Positions 16,814-24,930 of a stretch of 64,000 bases of DNA are shown piece by piece; the first letter of the stretch is position 1, and every line of letters begins with the position of its first letter. The notes under the pieces are model-generated. The model was not told the DNA's origin and searched no databases. It worked only from the letters and a program-made list of their open reading frames with translations. The stretch comes from Streptomyces sp. TLI_105 (lineage in GTDB: Bacteria > Actinomycetota > Actinomycetes > Streptomycetales > Streptomycetaceae): assembly GCF_900105415.1 (NCBI RefSeq), contig NZ_FNSM01000001.1:4694501-4758500 (forward strand). Direction: 5' to 3'. The position numbers and the translations under genes are program-made.

Positions 16814-17509
16814 CTAACGCCGCGGGGGCGGCGGGGGCGGGGCCGCCGGGCCGCCGTCGTCGCTCTCCCGGTCCCGGGCGGGTACGTCGTACGTCTGGGT
16901 CGGGGCCGCGGAGGGCGGCTCCGCCCGGGGCCCGTCCGTGGGGGTCCGGTCCGATGGGGGCCGGTTCGGCGGGGGCTGGTCCGCAGGGGGTCGGTCCCCC
17001 GGGCTCTGGTCCGTCGGCGTCCGGTCCCTCGGCGGGCCTTCCAGGGGTGGGTGTTTGTCCCGGGGCGCCCGGTCCACCCGGCTCGGCCGGGGGGCGTGGT
17101 GTCGGCCCGGCATGACGAGCGCGCCGAGCAGCAGCAGGATCCCGCCGCCGACGGCGTACCCGACCCCCTCGCCGACTCCCTTGCCGTCGGTGCCGACCGT
17201 GAGGCTCCCCTCCACCTGGCCGAGCCGCACCATCCACAGGACGGTGAAGCCGAGGACGACGAGCCCTGCGACGGAGACGAGCAGGCGGGAGCGGAGCAGT
17301 ACGCCGACGAGGGTGACGAGGGCGGCGAAGGCGAAGGGCAGCAGGATCGAGCCCAGGACGTCGGCCTTCGCGTCGGTGATGCCGGTGAACAGCTCGTCGA
17401 TGGCGTAGTCACGCCCGGGACGGCCGTCGTACCAGGCACGGAAGGGGCTCCAGACGGCGGCCGTCGCTCCGGCGAGAGCCAGGACGGAGCCGGCTGTGTC
17501 GCGGATCAT
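16814..17509 (-). CDS. Membrane protein with Pro-rich C-terminal tail
   Basis: 231 residues. Hydrophobic helices occur at about residues 5-22, 50-72, 75-95 and 115-133 (the last is 'YAVGGGILLLLGALVM'). They are followed by about 95 residues of Pro/Arg/Asp-rich low complexity with repeats such as 'DRPPADQPPPNRPPSDRTP', ending in a poly-Pro/Arg tail. I do not recognise a family. It is convergent with the kinase gene (31-bp gap), so co-transcription is excluded. Confidence 0.7.
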   Translation of the reverse strand: MIRDTAGSVLALAGATAAVWSPFRAWYDGRPGRDYAIDELFTGITDAKADVLGSILLPFAFAALVTLVGVLLRSRLLVSVAGLVVLGFTVLWMVRLGQVEGSLTVGTDGKGVGEGVGYAVGGGILLLLGALVMPGRHHAPRPSRVDRAPRDKHPPLEGPPRDRTPTDQSPGDRPPADQPPPNRPPSDRTPTDGPRAEPPSAAPTQTYDVPARDRESDDGGPAAPPPPPPRR

Positions 17510-17633
17510 GGGTGCGGCCTCCTCGGCGGTCCGGCCCTCTTTCCCGACGCTACGCCGGGTGAGGGGGCCCCGCCACGCGGCACGGGGGCGGCGCTAGGGT
17601 GGCGCGGACACGACAGACAGGACGGAGCCGGCG

Positions 17634-18221
17634 ATGGTACGGACGCGCTTGAAGCTCGCGGCGACGCTCACGGTGGTGGTCCTCGCGCTGACCGGTTTCC
17701 ACACCGGCAAGGGCGGCCACGGGAGCAGTGGCGGCGGCAGCGGGAAGAGCAAGAGCGGCAAGAGCAAGAGCCGGAGCCACTCGGACTCCGACGACGACGA
17801 TTCGGGCGGCGGCTGCTCCAGCGACGAGCAGGGCAACGACGACTACAGCGGCTCGGGCGGCTCCACGGCCACCGCCTCGCCGGCCCCGACCGCGACGGAC
17901 GCCGAGGTCGTCGTCGACGTGATCGACTGCGTGGAGCCCGCCGAGAAGAAGCGCAAGGGCAAGCGGGCCGGCAAGGCGGACACCACCGCGACGGTCCGGG
18001 TCATGCCGCAGACCGGGGTCACGGGCACGTTCCGCATCGTCCTGGAGTTCGAGCGGGCCGACGGCTCGCGGGCCGACAGCGGCGAGATCGTGGTCGGGAT
18101 CGAGAGCGGGGCGGGCAAGATCTACGACGTCCCGATGAAGAAACCCGGGAACGTCGGCCAGGTGAAGAGCTGCCGCGTGTACGACGTGCGCAGGGAGGCG
18201 AGTGCCTCCCCGAGCAGCTGA
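17634..18221 (+). CDS. Secreted protein with Gly/Ser/Lys low-complexity region, unknown function
   Basis: 195 residues. The N-terminus 'MVRTRLKLAATLTVVVLALTG' is a signal peptide or membrane anchor without a lipobox. It is followed by a Gly-Ser-Lys then Ser-Asp rich stretch (about 25-85). The C-terminal 100 residues ('AEVVVDVIDCVEPA...TATVRVMPQTGVTGTFRIVLEFERADG') look like a small folded beta domain with two conserved-looking Cys (in 'VIDCVEP' and 'VKSCRVYDV') that could form a disulfide. It is divergent from the membrane protein gene. Family not recognised. Confidence 0.7.
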   Translation: MVRTRLKLAATLTVVVLALTGFHTGKGGHGSSGGGSGKSKSGKSKSRSHSDSDDDDSGGGCSSDEQGNDDYSGSGGSTATASPAPTATDAEVVVDVIDCVEPAEKKRKGKRAGKADTTATVRVMPQTGVTGTFRIVLEFERADGSRADSGEIVVGIESGAGKIYDVPMKKPGNVGQVKSCRVYDVRREASASPSS

Positions 18222-18233
18222 TCGTCCGGTCCG

Positions 18234-19388
18234 TCAGTTCCAGCGGATCAGCGTCGTGCGGAGGTTGTCCTCGTCGGCGACCGGGGCGTCCACGGTGGTG
18301 ATCTTCACCGGTGCGCCGCCGGAGAAGTCCCCGCGGAAGAGGCTCCGCCGGCCGTCCTCGCCCTTGGAGAGGAACGCGAAACTCTTGCCGTCCGGGGAGA
18401 GCACCGGCTGGCTGTTGATCCGGTCGTTCTCGGGGATGAGGTCCTCCGTCTTCAGGAGCTTCTTGTAGTCGGCGGAGAACGTCAGCTGCTTGAACTCGCA
18501 GACCAGGGTGGTGGCGTTCCGCCAGAAGGACGGAACGCACATCTCCCTGTTGTCCTCGTCGAGGCCCGTGGGGGCGATCTCGGTCAGGTAGACCCCGGCG
18601 CCGATGCCCCCGCTGCCGGGGCCGACCTTGTTCAGGCGGACGCCGTTGTCCGTGCTGTACGTCGCCACGATGCCGCCGGCGGGGACCGCCACCGCGTGGA
18701 TGTCGTCCGTGGCGAGCACCGTCTCCGCCGTGGGGCCGTCCTTCTTCAGGAGATCGGGGACCTTCTCGAAGGGGGTGTTCTCCTCGGTCTTCAGCCCGCC
18801 CTTGGGGTCCCGCGAGGCGACGGCGCCGGTGGCGTCGGAGTCGACGCGCCCCATGTCGTACCAGAGGCGGCCGGTCACCGGGTGGAAGGCGACTCCGCCG
18901 TTGTCCGGGCGCTTCGTGAAGGCGTCCGGGTCGGGCGCGCCGACCTCCTGGCCGGTGGTGAGGTCGAAGGCGGCGGCGCGGTCGCCGTTGACCAGGGCGG
19001 CGACCAGCGTGAGGTCCTTGTTGAAGGCCGTGTTGGTGCTGGGCCCGTCGCCCTCGCAGACGGCGGCCGGCTCGGCGTCGTGCCGCATGGCGATGGCATG
19101 CTCGCCGACGAAGGCGCCGTCCTTCGCGGCGTAGGAGCGCAGGATGACCTGGTACGACTGGCCTCCGCCGTCGCTCTCCAGGGTCTGGCAGAAGGCCACC
19201 GTGAGGCTGCCCGGCTGCGCGAGCGACGCGGTCCTGGAGGCGCCGCCGTCGCCGTCGCCCTGCCCGGCCTCCCCACCGGCGCCGCCGGTGCCCGCGACCG
19301 CCGCCGGGTCGCTCCCGCCGCCGCAGCCGGCCAGCATGAGCGCGGCTCCGGCCGCGAGTCCCGCCTTGACGATGCGTCGTCCCATCAC
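18234..19388 (-). CDS. Lipoprotein with TolB/WD40-like repeats
   Basis: 384 residues. The signal peptide ends in the lipobox 'LMLAGCGGG' (Cys at about 22), so the mature protein is anchored to the outer face of the membrane. A Gly-rich spacer is followed by beta-propeller-like segments such as 'NKDLTLVAALVNGDRAAAFDLTTGQEV', 'HPVTGRLWYDMGRV' and 'SPDGKSFAFLSKGEDGRRSLFRGDF'. It is convergent with the secreted-protein gene (12-bp gap). The substrate or partner is unknown. Two adjacent ATGs are possible starts. Confidence 0.78.
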   Translation of the reverse strand: MMGRRIVKAGLAAGAALMLAGCGGGSDPAAVAGTGGAGGEAGQGDGDGGASRTASLAQPGSLTVAFCQTLESDGGGQSYQVILRSYAAKDGAFVGEHAIAMRHDAEPAAVCEGDGPSTNTAFNKDLTLVAALVNGDRAAAFDLTTGQEVGAPDPDAFTKRPDNGGVAFHPVTGRLWYDMGRVDSDATGAVASRDPKGGLKTEENTPFEKVPDLLKKDGPTAETVLATDDIHAVAVPAGGIVATYSTDNGVRLNKVGPGSGGIGAGVYLTEIAPTGLDEDNREMCVPSFWRNATTLVCEFKQLTFSADYKKLLKTEDLIPENDRINSQPVLSPDGKSFAFLSKGEDGRRSLFRGDFSGGAPVKITTVDAPVADEDNLRTTLIRWN

Positions 19389-19404
19389 AGCTCCCCGTTG
19401 CAGG

Positions 19405-19439
19405 TCACAGCGGACGGGCGATGCCCGTTCGTGCTGTGA
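19405..19439. promoter_or_regulatory. Nested palindrome upstream of the lipoprotein gene
   Basis: Outer arms TCACAGC and GCTGTGA enclose inner arms ACGGGC-GAT-GCCCGT. It sits 17 bp before the lipoprotein start (minus strand), so it may be a 5'-UTR hairpin or an operator. Beyond it, the gap up to the enoyl-CoA hydratase stop at 19514 shows only an AT-rich stretch. Confidence 0.4.
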
Positions 19440-19513
19440 ACGCGGGGCTGTCCCACCGCTGTTGACGGTGTCTCACTGAAAGAATGATTCATTAAAACAG
19501 ATCTTCGCACCTG

Positions 19514-20290
19514 CTATCGGAGCCGGTGGCCGCCATTCCTTCGGGTGAACAGCTCCGCCTGCCGTTCCGGCGGCAGGTTCCCGAGCGTCACCAGGTGCGA
19601 GGCGTGGGCGAGGGCCTGGGCGCGGGCGGCCTCGTCGACCGACCACAGCGCCCGTACGGTCCCCTGGACGGCCTCGGTCGGGTGGGAGGCGACGACGGCG
19701 GCGGCCGCCCGCGCGGCGTCGAGCGCGCCGCCCGGTCCGGTCAGCTCGGAGACGAGGCCCGTCTCGTACGCGCGCCGGGCGGAGACCCGTTCGGCGGTGC
19801 CCATGAGGGCCATCCGGGCGACTTCTCCGTACGGCATCTTCCGTGTCATGTGGATGGTCTCGAAGGCGCTGACCATGCCGTAGGTGGTGTGCGGGTCGAA
19901 GAAGGTGGCGTTCTCGCCCGCGATGACGAACTCCGCCTCGCCGAGCAGGTAGAAGGCCCCGCCGCAGGCCATGCCCTCGACGGCGGCGATCACCGGTTTC
20001 CACAGGTCGTTGGCCTTGGGGCCGAGGGTGAGGAGGGGGTCGTCGATCGTGTACGGGGAGGAGGGCTGCGGGATCCTTCCGGCGTCCTCCCGGTCGATCC
20101 CGGTGCAGAAGGCCCGGTCGCCGGCGCCGGTGACGACGATCGCCCGGACCTCGTCCTCGTACCGGAACCCCCGCCAGACGGCGCCCAGTTCGCGGGCCAT
20201 GGCGAGGGTGACGGCGTTGTGCTTCTCCGGCCGGTCGAGGGTGACGACCGCGACCCCGGTCTCCTTGTCGCGCTCGACCCGGATGCTCAT
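19514..20290 (-). CDS. Enoyl-CoA hydratase/isomerase family protein
   Basis: 258 residues, crotonase fold. 'VAVVTLDRPEKHNAVTLAMARELGAVW', the oxyanion-hole segments 'GDRAFCTGIDREDAG' and 'AAVEGMACGGAFYLLGEAEFVIAGENATFFDPHTTYGMV', and 'YETGLVSEL' are visible. The usual catalytic Glu pair of true hydratases is not obvious, so isomerase or hydrolase activity is possible. The start ATG overlaps the DUF35 gene stop by 4 bp (20287-20290), showing coupling in the operon thiolase-DUF35-hydratase. Confidence 0.88.
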   Translation of the reverse strand: MSIRVERDKETGVAVVTLDRPEKHNAVTLAMARELGAVWRGFRYEDEVRAIVVTGAGDRAFCTGIDREDAGRIPQPSSPYTIDDPLLTLGPKANDLWKPVIAAVEGMACGGAFYLLGEAEFVIAGENATFFDPHTTYGMVSAFETIHMTRKMPYGEVARMALMGTAERVSARRAYETGLVSELTGPGGALDAARAAAAVVASHPTEAVQGTVRALWSVDEAARAQALAHASHLVTLGNLPPERQAELFTRRNGGHRLR

Positions 20291-20718
20291 GCCCGCTCCA
20301 GGAGCCAGCGGGGGACGGTGACGCCGTCGACCTCGGTGAAGGCGACCCGCACGGGGGCGCCGATGCGCAGCCGGGCCGGGTCGACCGAGTTCAGGGGGGC
20401 GTCGGGGGCGGCGACGACGTTGCCGACGAGACGGATGCGGGGGGCGTCGGCGAGTTCGACGAGCACCGCGTTGTACGGGGCCTGGGCGGCGTACTCGGGC
20501 AGGAGCGGCGGGTGGGGGAGGACGTACGACCAGATCCGGCCGCGTCCGGACATGAGCCGCCACTCGCTGTCGAAGGACCGGCAGTGCGGGCAGCAGGGGC
20601 GGGGCGGGAAGCGGAGCTCGCCGCAGTCGGGCGCGGCGCAGGCCTGGATCCGCAGTTCGCCCCGGGCGGCGTACTCCCAGAAGGGAGCGCCGTCCTCGTC
20701 GATGACCGGTGTCAGCAT
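20287..20718 (-). CDS. OB-fold DUF35 protein with zinc ribbon (Ltp partner)
   Basis: 143 residues. A zinc ribbon with Cys residues at about 27, 32, 43 and 46 ('CAAPDCGELRFPPRPCCPHC') is followed by an OB fold ('GRIWSYVLPHPPLLPEYAAQAPYNAVLVEL', 'LRIGAPVRVAFTEVDG'). DUF35 proteins bind thiolase-like Ltp proteins; in mycobacteria Ltp2 plus a DUF35 domain forms a sterol side-chain aldolase. Here it lies directly between a thiolase-like gene (6-bp gap) and the enoyl-CoA hydratase gene (4-bp overlap), which supports the same kind of complex. Confidence 0.88.
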   Translation of the reverse strand: MLTPVIDEDGAPFWEYAARGELRIQACAAPDCGELRFPPRPCCPHCRSFDSEWRLMSGRGRIWSYVLPHPPLLPEYAAQAPYNAVLVELADAPRIRLVGNVVAAPDAPLNSVDPARLRIGAPVRVAFTEVDGVTVPRWLLERA

Positions 20719-20724
20719 CCGGGT

Positions 20725-21867
20725 TCAGCTCCTCAGCAGGATGGCGGATGTGGGGACGCCCTCGCCCGCCGTGACCAGGCAGGTGGCCGCCTCGGGGACC
20801 TGGGCGGTGGAGGTGCCGCGGAGTTGCTTCACGCCTTCGTTGATGAGGTTGAAGCCGTGGACGTACGCCTCGGAGAGGCCGCCGCCGCCGGTGTTGAGCG
20901 GCAGTCGGCCGCCGATCTCCAGGGCGCCGCCCTCGGTGAAGGCGCCGCCCTCGCCGCGTCCGCAGAAGCCGTAGCCCTCCAGGGAGAGCGGGACGAGGGG
21001 GGTGAAGGCGTCGTAGATCTGGGCGACGTCCACGTCGGCGGGGCCGAAGTCGGCCTGCTTCCACAGGTGGCGGGCGGCGGTCCAGGCGGGGCCGGAGAGC
21101 GGGTCGTCGTTCCAGTAGTTGACCATGCCGTGGTGCTGGGCGGGCAGGCCCTGGGCGGCGGCGTGCACGTAGACGGGCTTCTGGCGGCAGTCGCGGGCGC
21201 GTTCGGCGGAGACGATCACGCAGGCGAGGGCGCCGTCGGTCTCCAGGCAGTTGTCGAAGAGGCAGAGGGGTTCGCTGATCCAGCGGGCGGTCATGTACAT
21301 CTCGCGGGTCAGCGGTCGCTCGTACATGATCGCGGCGGGGTTCTGGTTGGCGCGGTTGCGGCAGGCCAGGGCGACGTTGAAGAGGTGGTCGCGGGTGGCG
21401 CCGTACTCGTGCATGTAGCGGCGGGCGAGCATGCCGATCTCGTCGGCGGGGCGGAGCAGCCCGAAGGGGCGGGTCCACTGGCCGGGGGTGGGCAGCTGGA
21501 CGGCGGTGTTCTTCCAGGGGCGGGGGCCCGAGCCCCGTTTCCTGGACCGCCAGGCGACGCCGACGTTCGCCTGTCCGGTGGCGACGGCGGCGGCGAGGTG
21601 GCCGACGGTGGCGCAGGAGCCGCCGCCGCCGTACCCCACCTTGCTGAAGAAGGTGACGTCACCGGCCCCGACGGCCTTCGCCACCTCGACCTCGTCGGTC
21701 TCCTCCATCGTGTACGAGGCGAAGGCGTCGACCTCGCCGGGGTCGATCCCGGCGTCGTCGAGGGCGGCGAGGATCGCCCGGCAGGCGAGGGTCTTCTCGG
21801 TCTCGTGGAGCTGTTTCGCGAAGGCGGTCTGTCCTATCCCGACGATGGCCGTGGCGTCCTTGAGCAC
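20725..21867 (-). CDS. Thiolase-family lipid-transfer protein (Ltp2-like), partner of DUF35 protein
   Basis: 380 residues. 'ATAIVGIGQTAFAKQ' opens the fold; 'GGGGSCATVGHLAAAVATG' contains a Cys near the classical thiolase nucleophile position; 'RYMHEYGATRDHLFNVAL', 'AQIYDAFTPLVPLSLEGYGFCGRGEGGAF' and 'NTGGGGLSEAYVHGFN' are Ltp/SCP2-type signatures. First gene of a minus-strand operon with DUF35 and enoyl-CoA hydratase. Retro-aldol or thiolytic cleavage of a branched or cyclic acyl-CoA is inferred from the Ltp-DUF35 pairing. Two regulon palindromes lie just upstream, shared with the divergent fadD3-like gene. Confidence 0.86.
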   Translation of the reverse strand: MLKDATAIVGIGQTAFAKQLHETEKTLACRAILAALDDAGIDPGEVDAFASYTMEETDEVEVAKAVGAGDVTFFSKVGYGGGGSCATVGHLAAAVATGQANVGVAWRSRKRGSGPRPWKNTAVQLPTPGQWTRPFGLLRPADEIGMLARRYMHEYGATRDHLFNVALACRNRANQNPAAIMYERPLTREMYMTARWISEPLCLFDNCLETDGALACVIVSAERARDCRQKPVYVHAAAQGLPAQHHGMVNYWNDDPLSGPAWTAARHLWKQADFGPADVDVAQIYDAFTPLVPLSLEGYGFCGRGEGGAFTEGGALEIGGRLPLNTGGGGLSEAYVHGFNLINEGVKQLRGTSTAQVPEAATCLVTAGEGVPTSAILLRS

Positions 21868-21892
21868 CGAACCTCCTCATGGGGCAGCACTG

Positions 21893-21907
21893 CTGACAGC
21901 GCGTCAG
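21893..21907. promoter_or_regulatory. Regulon palindrome, site 3 (CTGACA-GCG-CGTCAG)
   Basis: 15-bp inverted repeat 26 bp upstream of the Ltp2-like start (minus strand), one base off the consensus. Confidence 0.72.
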
Positions 21908-21919
21908 GCTACAACTAAT

Positions 21920-21934
21920 CTGACGGATAGTCAG
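21920..21934. promoter_or_regulatory. Regulon palindrome, site 4 (CTGACG-GAT-AGTCAG)
   Basis: Second copy in the same divergent promoter, 17 bp before the fadD3-like ATG and 27 bp (centre to centre) from site 3. Confidence 0.75.
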
Positions 21935-21951
21935 CTACAGGGAGGTTGGGC

Positions 21952-23538
21952 ATGGACGTGGACACGGACCCGGGCAGGGACCCGCGCGGCGACCTGGAGT
22001 GGGGCACGATCCCCGGCCTCGTACGGGCGGCGGCCGAGCGCCACGGGCAGCGCGAGGCCGTCGTCGACGGCCGAGTCCGCGTCACGTACGCAGAACTCGG
22101 CGAGCGCGTCGAACGGGCCGCCGCCGCCTGCCTCGCCACCGGGATACGCGGCGGGGACCGGGTCGCGATCTGGGCCCCCAACACCCTCGACTGGATCGTC
22201 TCCGCCCTCGGCGCCGTCACCGCCGGCGCCGTCCTCGTCCCCCTGAACACCCGCTTCAAGGGCACCGAGGCCGCCTACGTCCTCCAGCGCTCCCGCGCCC
22301 GGCTGCTCTTCGTCACCGGCACCTTCCTCGGCACCTCGTACGTGGCCTCCCTGCGCCGCTCCGGCGTCGAACTCCCCGACCTCGAAAGGGTGGTGGTCCT
22401 CGGCGACACCGCCCCCGACGACGAGGGCTGGACGACCCTGAAGGCCTTCCTCGCGGAGGGCGACACCGTCCCGGCCGCCCGCGTCCGCGCCCGCGCCGAC
22501 GGCATCGACCCCGCGTCCCCCTCCGACATCATCTACACCTCCGGCACCACCGGCCGCCCCAAGGGCGCCGTCATCAGCCACGCCCAGACCCTGCGCTGCT
22601 ACGCGATCTGGTCCGAGCTCGCCGGCCTCCGGGAGGGCGACCGCTACCTCGTGGTCAACCCCTTCTTCCACACCTTCGGCTACAAGGCCGGCATCCTCGC
22701 CTGCCTCATGCGGGGCGCGGTGATCGTCCCGCAGTCCGTCTTCACCGTGGACACCGTCCTCGCCAACATCGCCGCCGAGCGCGTCACCGTCCTCCCCGGC
22801 CCGCCCACCCTCCACCAGTCCCTCCTGGACCACCCGGCCCGCCCCGCGCACGACCTCTCCACCCTCCGCCTCGTCGTGACGGGCGCGGCCGTGGTCCCGC
22901 TGCGGCTCGTCGAGCGCCTCCGCGCCGAGCTGGGCGTGGGCACGGTCCTCACCGCGTACGGCCTCTCCGAGGCGAGCGGCGTCGTCACCATGTGCCGGCG
23001 CGACGACCCGGACGAGACGATCGCCACCACGTCGGGCCGCCCCCTCCCCGGCACCGAACTCCGCCTCTCCGGCGACGGCGAGGTCCTGGTCCGCGGCCAC
23101 CACGTGATGAGCGGCTACTTCGAGGACGAGGAGGCGACGGCGGCGGCGATCGACACGGACGGCTGGCTGCGCACCGGCGACATCGGGGTCCTGGACGAGG
23201 CCGGCAACCTCCGCATCACCGACCGCCTGAAGGACATGTTCATCGTCGGCGGCTTCAACGCCTACCCGGCCGAGATCGAGCAGCTCCTCGGCCTCCACCC
23301 CGACATCGCGGACGTCGCCGTCATCGGCATCCCGGACCCCCGCCTCGGCGAGGTCGGCAAGGCCTTCGCGGTCCGGCGACCGGGTTCGACCCTGACGGCC
23401 GACGACGTCATCGCCTGGTCGCGCCGGGAGATGGCGAACTACAAGGTCCCGAGGGAGGTCGAGTTCGTGCCGGAACTGCCGCGGAACGCGAGCGGGAAGG
23501 TGGTGAAGGGGGAGCTGAGGGCACGGGCGGGGAACTGA
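21952..23538 (+). CDS. fadD3: FadD3-family acyl-CoA ligase
   Basis: 528 residues. ANL motifs: 'DIIYTSGTTGRPKGAVISH', 'NPFFHTFGYKAGILACL', 'TAYGLSEASGVVTMC', 'DGWLRTGDIG', 'ITDRLKDMFIVGGFNAYPAEIE' and a final 'LPRNASGKVVKGELR' with the catalytic Lys. The middle blocks ('GPPTLHQSLLDHPARPAHDLS', 'FHTFGYKAGI') closely follow mycobacterial FadD3, which activates the steroid C/D-ring acid HIP. ATG 21952 follows GGAGG by 6 bases. HIP or a related cyclic acid as substrate is inference. It diverges from the Ltp2-DUF35-hydratase operon. Confidence 0.87.
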   Translation: MDVDTDPGRDPRGDLEWGTIPGLVRAAAERHGQREAVVDGRVRVTYAELGERVERAAAACLATGIRGGDRVAIWAPNTLDWIVSALGAVTAGAVLVPLNTRFKGTEAAYVLQRSRARLLFVTGTFLGTSYVASLRRSGVELPDLERVVVLGDTAPDDEGWTTLKAFLAEGDTVPAARVRARADGIDPASPSDIIYTSGTTGRPKGAVISHAQTLRCYAIWSELAGLREGDRYLVVNPFFHTFGYKAGILACLMRGAVIVPQSVFTVDTVLANIAAERVTVLPGPPTLHQSLLDHPARPAHDLSTLRLVVTGAAVVPLRLVERLRAELGVGTVLTAYGLSEASGVVTMCRRDDPDETIATTSGRPLPGTELRLSGDGEVLVRGHHVMSGYFEDEEATAAAIDTDGWLRTGDIGVLDEAGNLRITDRLKDMFIVGGFNAYPAEIEQLLGLHPDIADVAVIGIPDPRLGEVGKAFAVRRPGSTLTADDVIAWSRREMANYKVPREVEFVPELPRNASGKVVKGELRARAGN

Positions 23539-23618
23539 CGGCGAGGAGCGCAACCAACTCCCTTCGCGTACACGTCATATGAGCAGCCCTTCGCCTCTCC
23601 CCACCTCAGGAGCAGCCG

Positions 23619-24254
23619 GTGCCGACGCAAGAGATCCCCCTCACGCTCACCCCGCAACAGGCCGCCCAGGGCGTGATCCTCACCGTCCAGCTGCCGTCCG
23701 GACCCGTCCACATCACCGTCCGCCCCTGCCGCCACGGCGAACTCGTCGCGGCGAGGCTCGGCGACGGCACGGTGCACCTGCGCATCACGGTCGCCGGGGC
23801 CCCGGCGGCCCCCAAGAAGTCCGGCGGTCTCGGCTGCCTGGTCACGCTCGCCGTCATCGGCGGCTCGTACCTCCTGAACCACGACGAGGACGAGGGCCCC
23901 GGCAGCGCGGGCCCCACGGCGGCGCCGACCTTCTCGTACGAGCCCTTCCCCACCGACCTCGCCCCCACCCCCACCGAGGAGGAGCCCGACCCGTACGAGA
24001 AGGGCACCTGCCTCAACGGCACCCTTCCGAACTCGGAGACGGCGCAGAGCGTCAGCGGCGTCGAGGAGGTGTCGTGCGCGGCATCCGACGCCCACTACAA
24101 GGTCATCCAGACCTTCCCGTTCACCTCGGACATGAACAACTGCAACTCCAACCCCAAGACGGAGTACGCCTTCTCCCACCGCTACACGATGAACGGCGCC
24201 ACCATCAGCGAGTACGTCTACTGCCTCGTCGGCCTCGGCTCCTACGCCCGCTGA
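23619..24254 (+). CDS. LppU/SCO3897-like membrane-anchored protein
   Basis: 211 residues. The N-terminal 75 residues ('IPLTLTPQQAAQGVILTVQLPSGPVHITVRP') resemble a DnaJ C-terminal-type beta module. A short hydrophobic anchor, 'GGLGCLVTLAVIGGSYLL' (about 70-87), is followed by an acidic Pro/Thr linker and a C-terminal domain with 'CLNG', 'VSCAASDAHYKVI', 'NNCNSNPKTEYAF' and 'YCLVGLG'. The last has the Cys spacing of LppU-type proteins. GTG 23619 follows AGGAG. It lies 80 bp behind the fadD3-like gene but looks unrelated to catabolism. Function unknown. Confidence 0.7.
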   Translation: MPTQEIPLTLTPQQAAQGVILTVQLPSGPVHITVRPCRHGELVAARLGDGTVHLRITVAGAPAAPKKSGGLGCLVTLAVIGGSYLLNHDEDEGPGSAGPTAAPTFSYEPFPTDLAPTPTEEEPDPYEKGTCLNGTLPNSETAQSVSGVEEVSCAASDAHYKVIQTFPFTSDMNNCNSNPKTEYAFSHRYTMNGATISEYVYCLVGLGSYAR

Positions 24255-24291
24255 CGCACGAGCAGGACGATCCCGTCGCACAGGAAAGAGC

Positions 24292-24323
24292 GGAGGGGCC
24301 GGGCAGCTGCCCGGCCCCTCCGT
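24292..24323. terminator. Hairpin terminator after the LppU-like gene
   Basis: Perfect 16-bp inverted repeat with no spacer (CGGAGGGGCCGGGCAG and its complement). It lies between the LppU-like gene (+) and afsS (-), which are convergent, so it may serve both. Confidence 0.8.
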
Positions 24324-24491
24324 GGTGCGGTGGTCCGATCGCGTTGCGCACGGGCCCTGCCCGGACGGATCCCCCCTGGTTCCGTCGGGCGTCCCCCGAG
24401 CCCGTGTGCTCCCCCGTCGACCGGACCTCCCTGGTCGGCCCCGGCAGCTCCCCCGAAGTCGCCGCCGCGGCCGTTCCCCGTCGGGAGTGGC

Positions 24492-24707
24492 TTAGTTGGC
24501 CGGCTCGGACGTGATGTGGATGTTGTCGGTCGAGGCGGTGCCCGTGTCGGCGGCCGGTGCCTCGGCGCCGCTCGCGACGTGGATGCCGATCTTCTCGGCT
24601 ATCGCGGCGCCGTCCTCACCGTCGGTGATGTGGATGTTCTTGGTGGTCACATCAGTGGTCTCGCCACCGGTGATGTGGATGTTGGTGGGGTTGACGGTGT
24701 CGCTCAC
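24492..24707 (-). CDS. afsS: AfsS-like small regulatory peptide with NIHIT repeats
   Basis: 71 residues from GTG 24707 (GAGAGG 9 bases upstream); a TTG at 24716 is less likely. Three copies of 'NIHIT' and a related 'GIHVAS' appear ('TNIHITGGE', 'KNIHITDGE', 'KIGIHVASGAE', 'DNIHITSEPA'). AfsS ('sigma-like') proteins carry repeated T-x-D-N-H-M-P-x-x-P-A units, so this is a diverged member. In S. coelicolor afsS is the direct target of AfsR and raises antibiotic production; here it lies just downstream of an AfsR-type gene on the same strand, with a repeat-bearing promoter between them. The role is inferred from that context. Confidence 0.75.
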   Translation of the reverse strand: MSDTVNPTNIHITGGETTDVTTKNIHITDGEDGAAIAEKIGIHVASGAEAPAADTGTASTDNIHITSEPAN

Positions 24708-24751
24708 GGTGTGCAACCTCTCGCAGAATCGGGTGAGTCGGTGCTGAGGGG

Positions 24752-24787
24752 CCCGTCCGGCTGCTCCCCCGTGGGCTGCCGGACGGG
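24752..24787 (-). other. Hairpin in the afsS 5' leader
   Basis: 10-bp perfect stem (CCCGTCCGGC / GCCGGACGGG) with a 16-base loop, between the putative AfsR box and the afsS start. If transcription starts near 24880, this is in the long untranslated leader; alternatively it terminates afsR transcription. Confidence 0.5.
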
Positions 24788-24894
24788 ACCCTTCTGCAGG
24801 GGCCGCTCACCCTAGTGCGTCCGAGTGAGGGCCTTCTGTGCGACCCGTCTGCCCCCCGACGCGACGGATCGACTGGTTCAGAGCATGTCGGACA

Positions 24895-24916
24895 GCGATA
24901 AACGAACGATGAACGC
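24895..24916 (-). promoter_or_regulatory. Putative AfsR box (direct repeats) upstream of afsS
   Basis: On the minus strand GCGTTCATCGTTCGTTTATC contains tandem 7-bp repeats GTTCATC-GTTCGTT just downstream of the afsR stop. SARP regulators bind direct repeats overlapping the -35 region, and AfsR activates afsS this way in S. coelicolor. Confidence 0.55.
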
Positions 24917-24930
24917 CCAGGCCAAGGAGG

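Noticed and set aside
24330..24815. Plus-strand frame opposite afsS
   Set aside because: No domain and no ribosome site; the minus-strand peptide has repeats, start signal and context.
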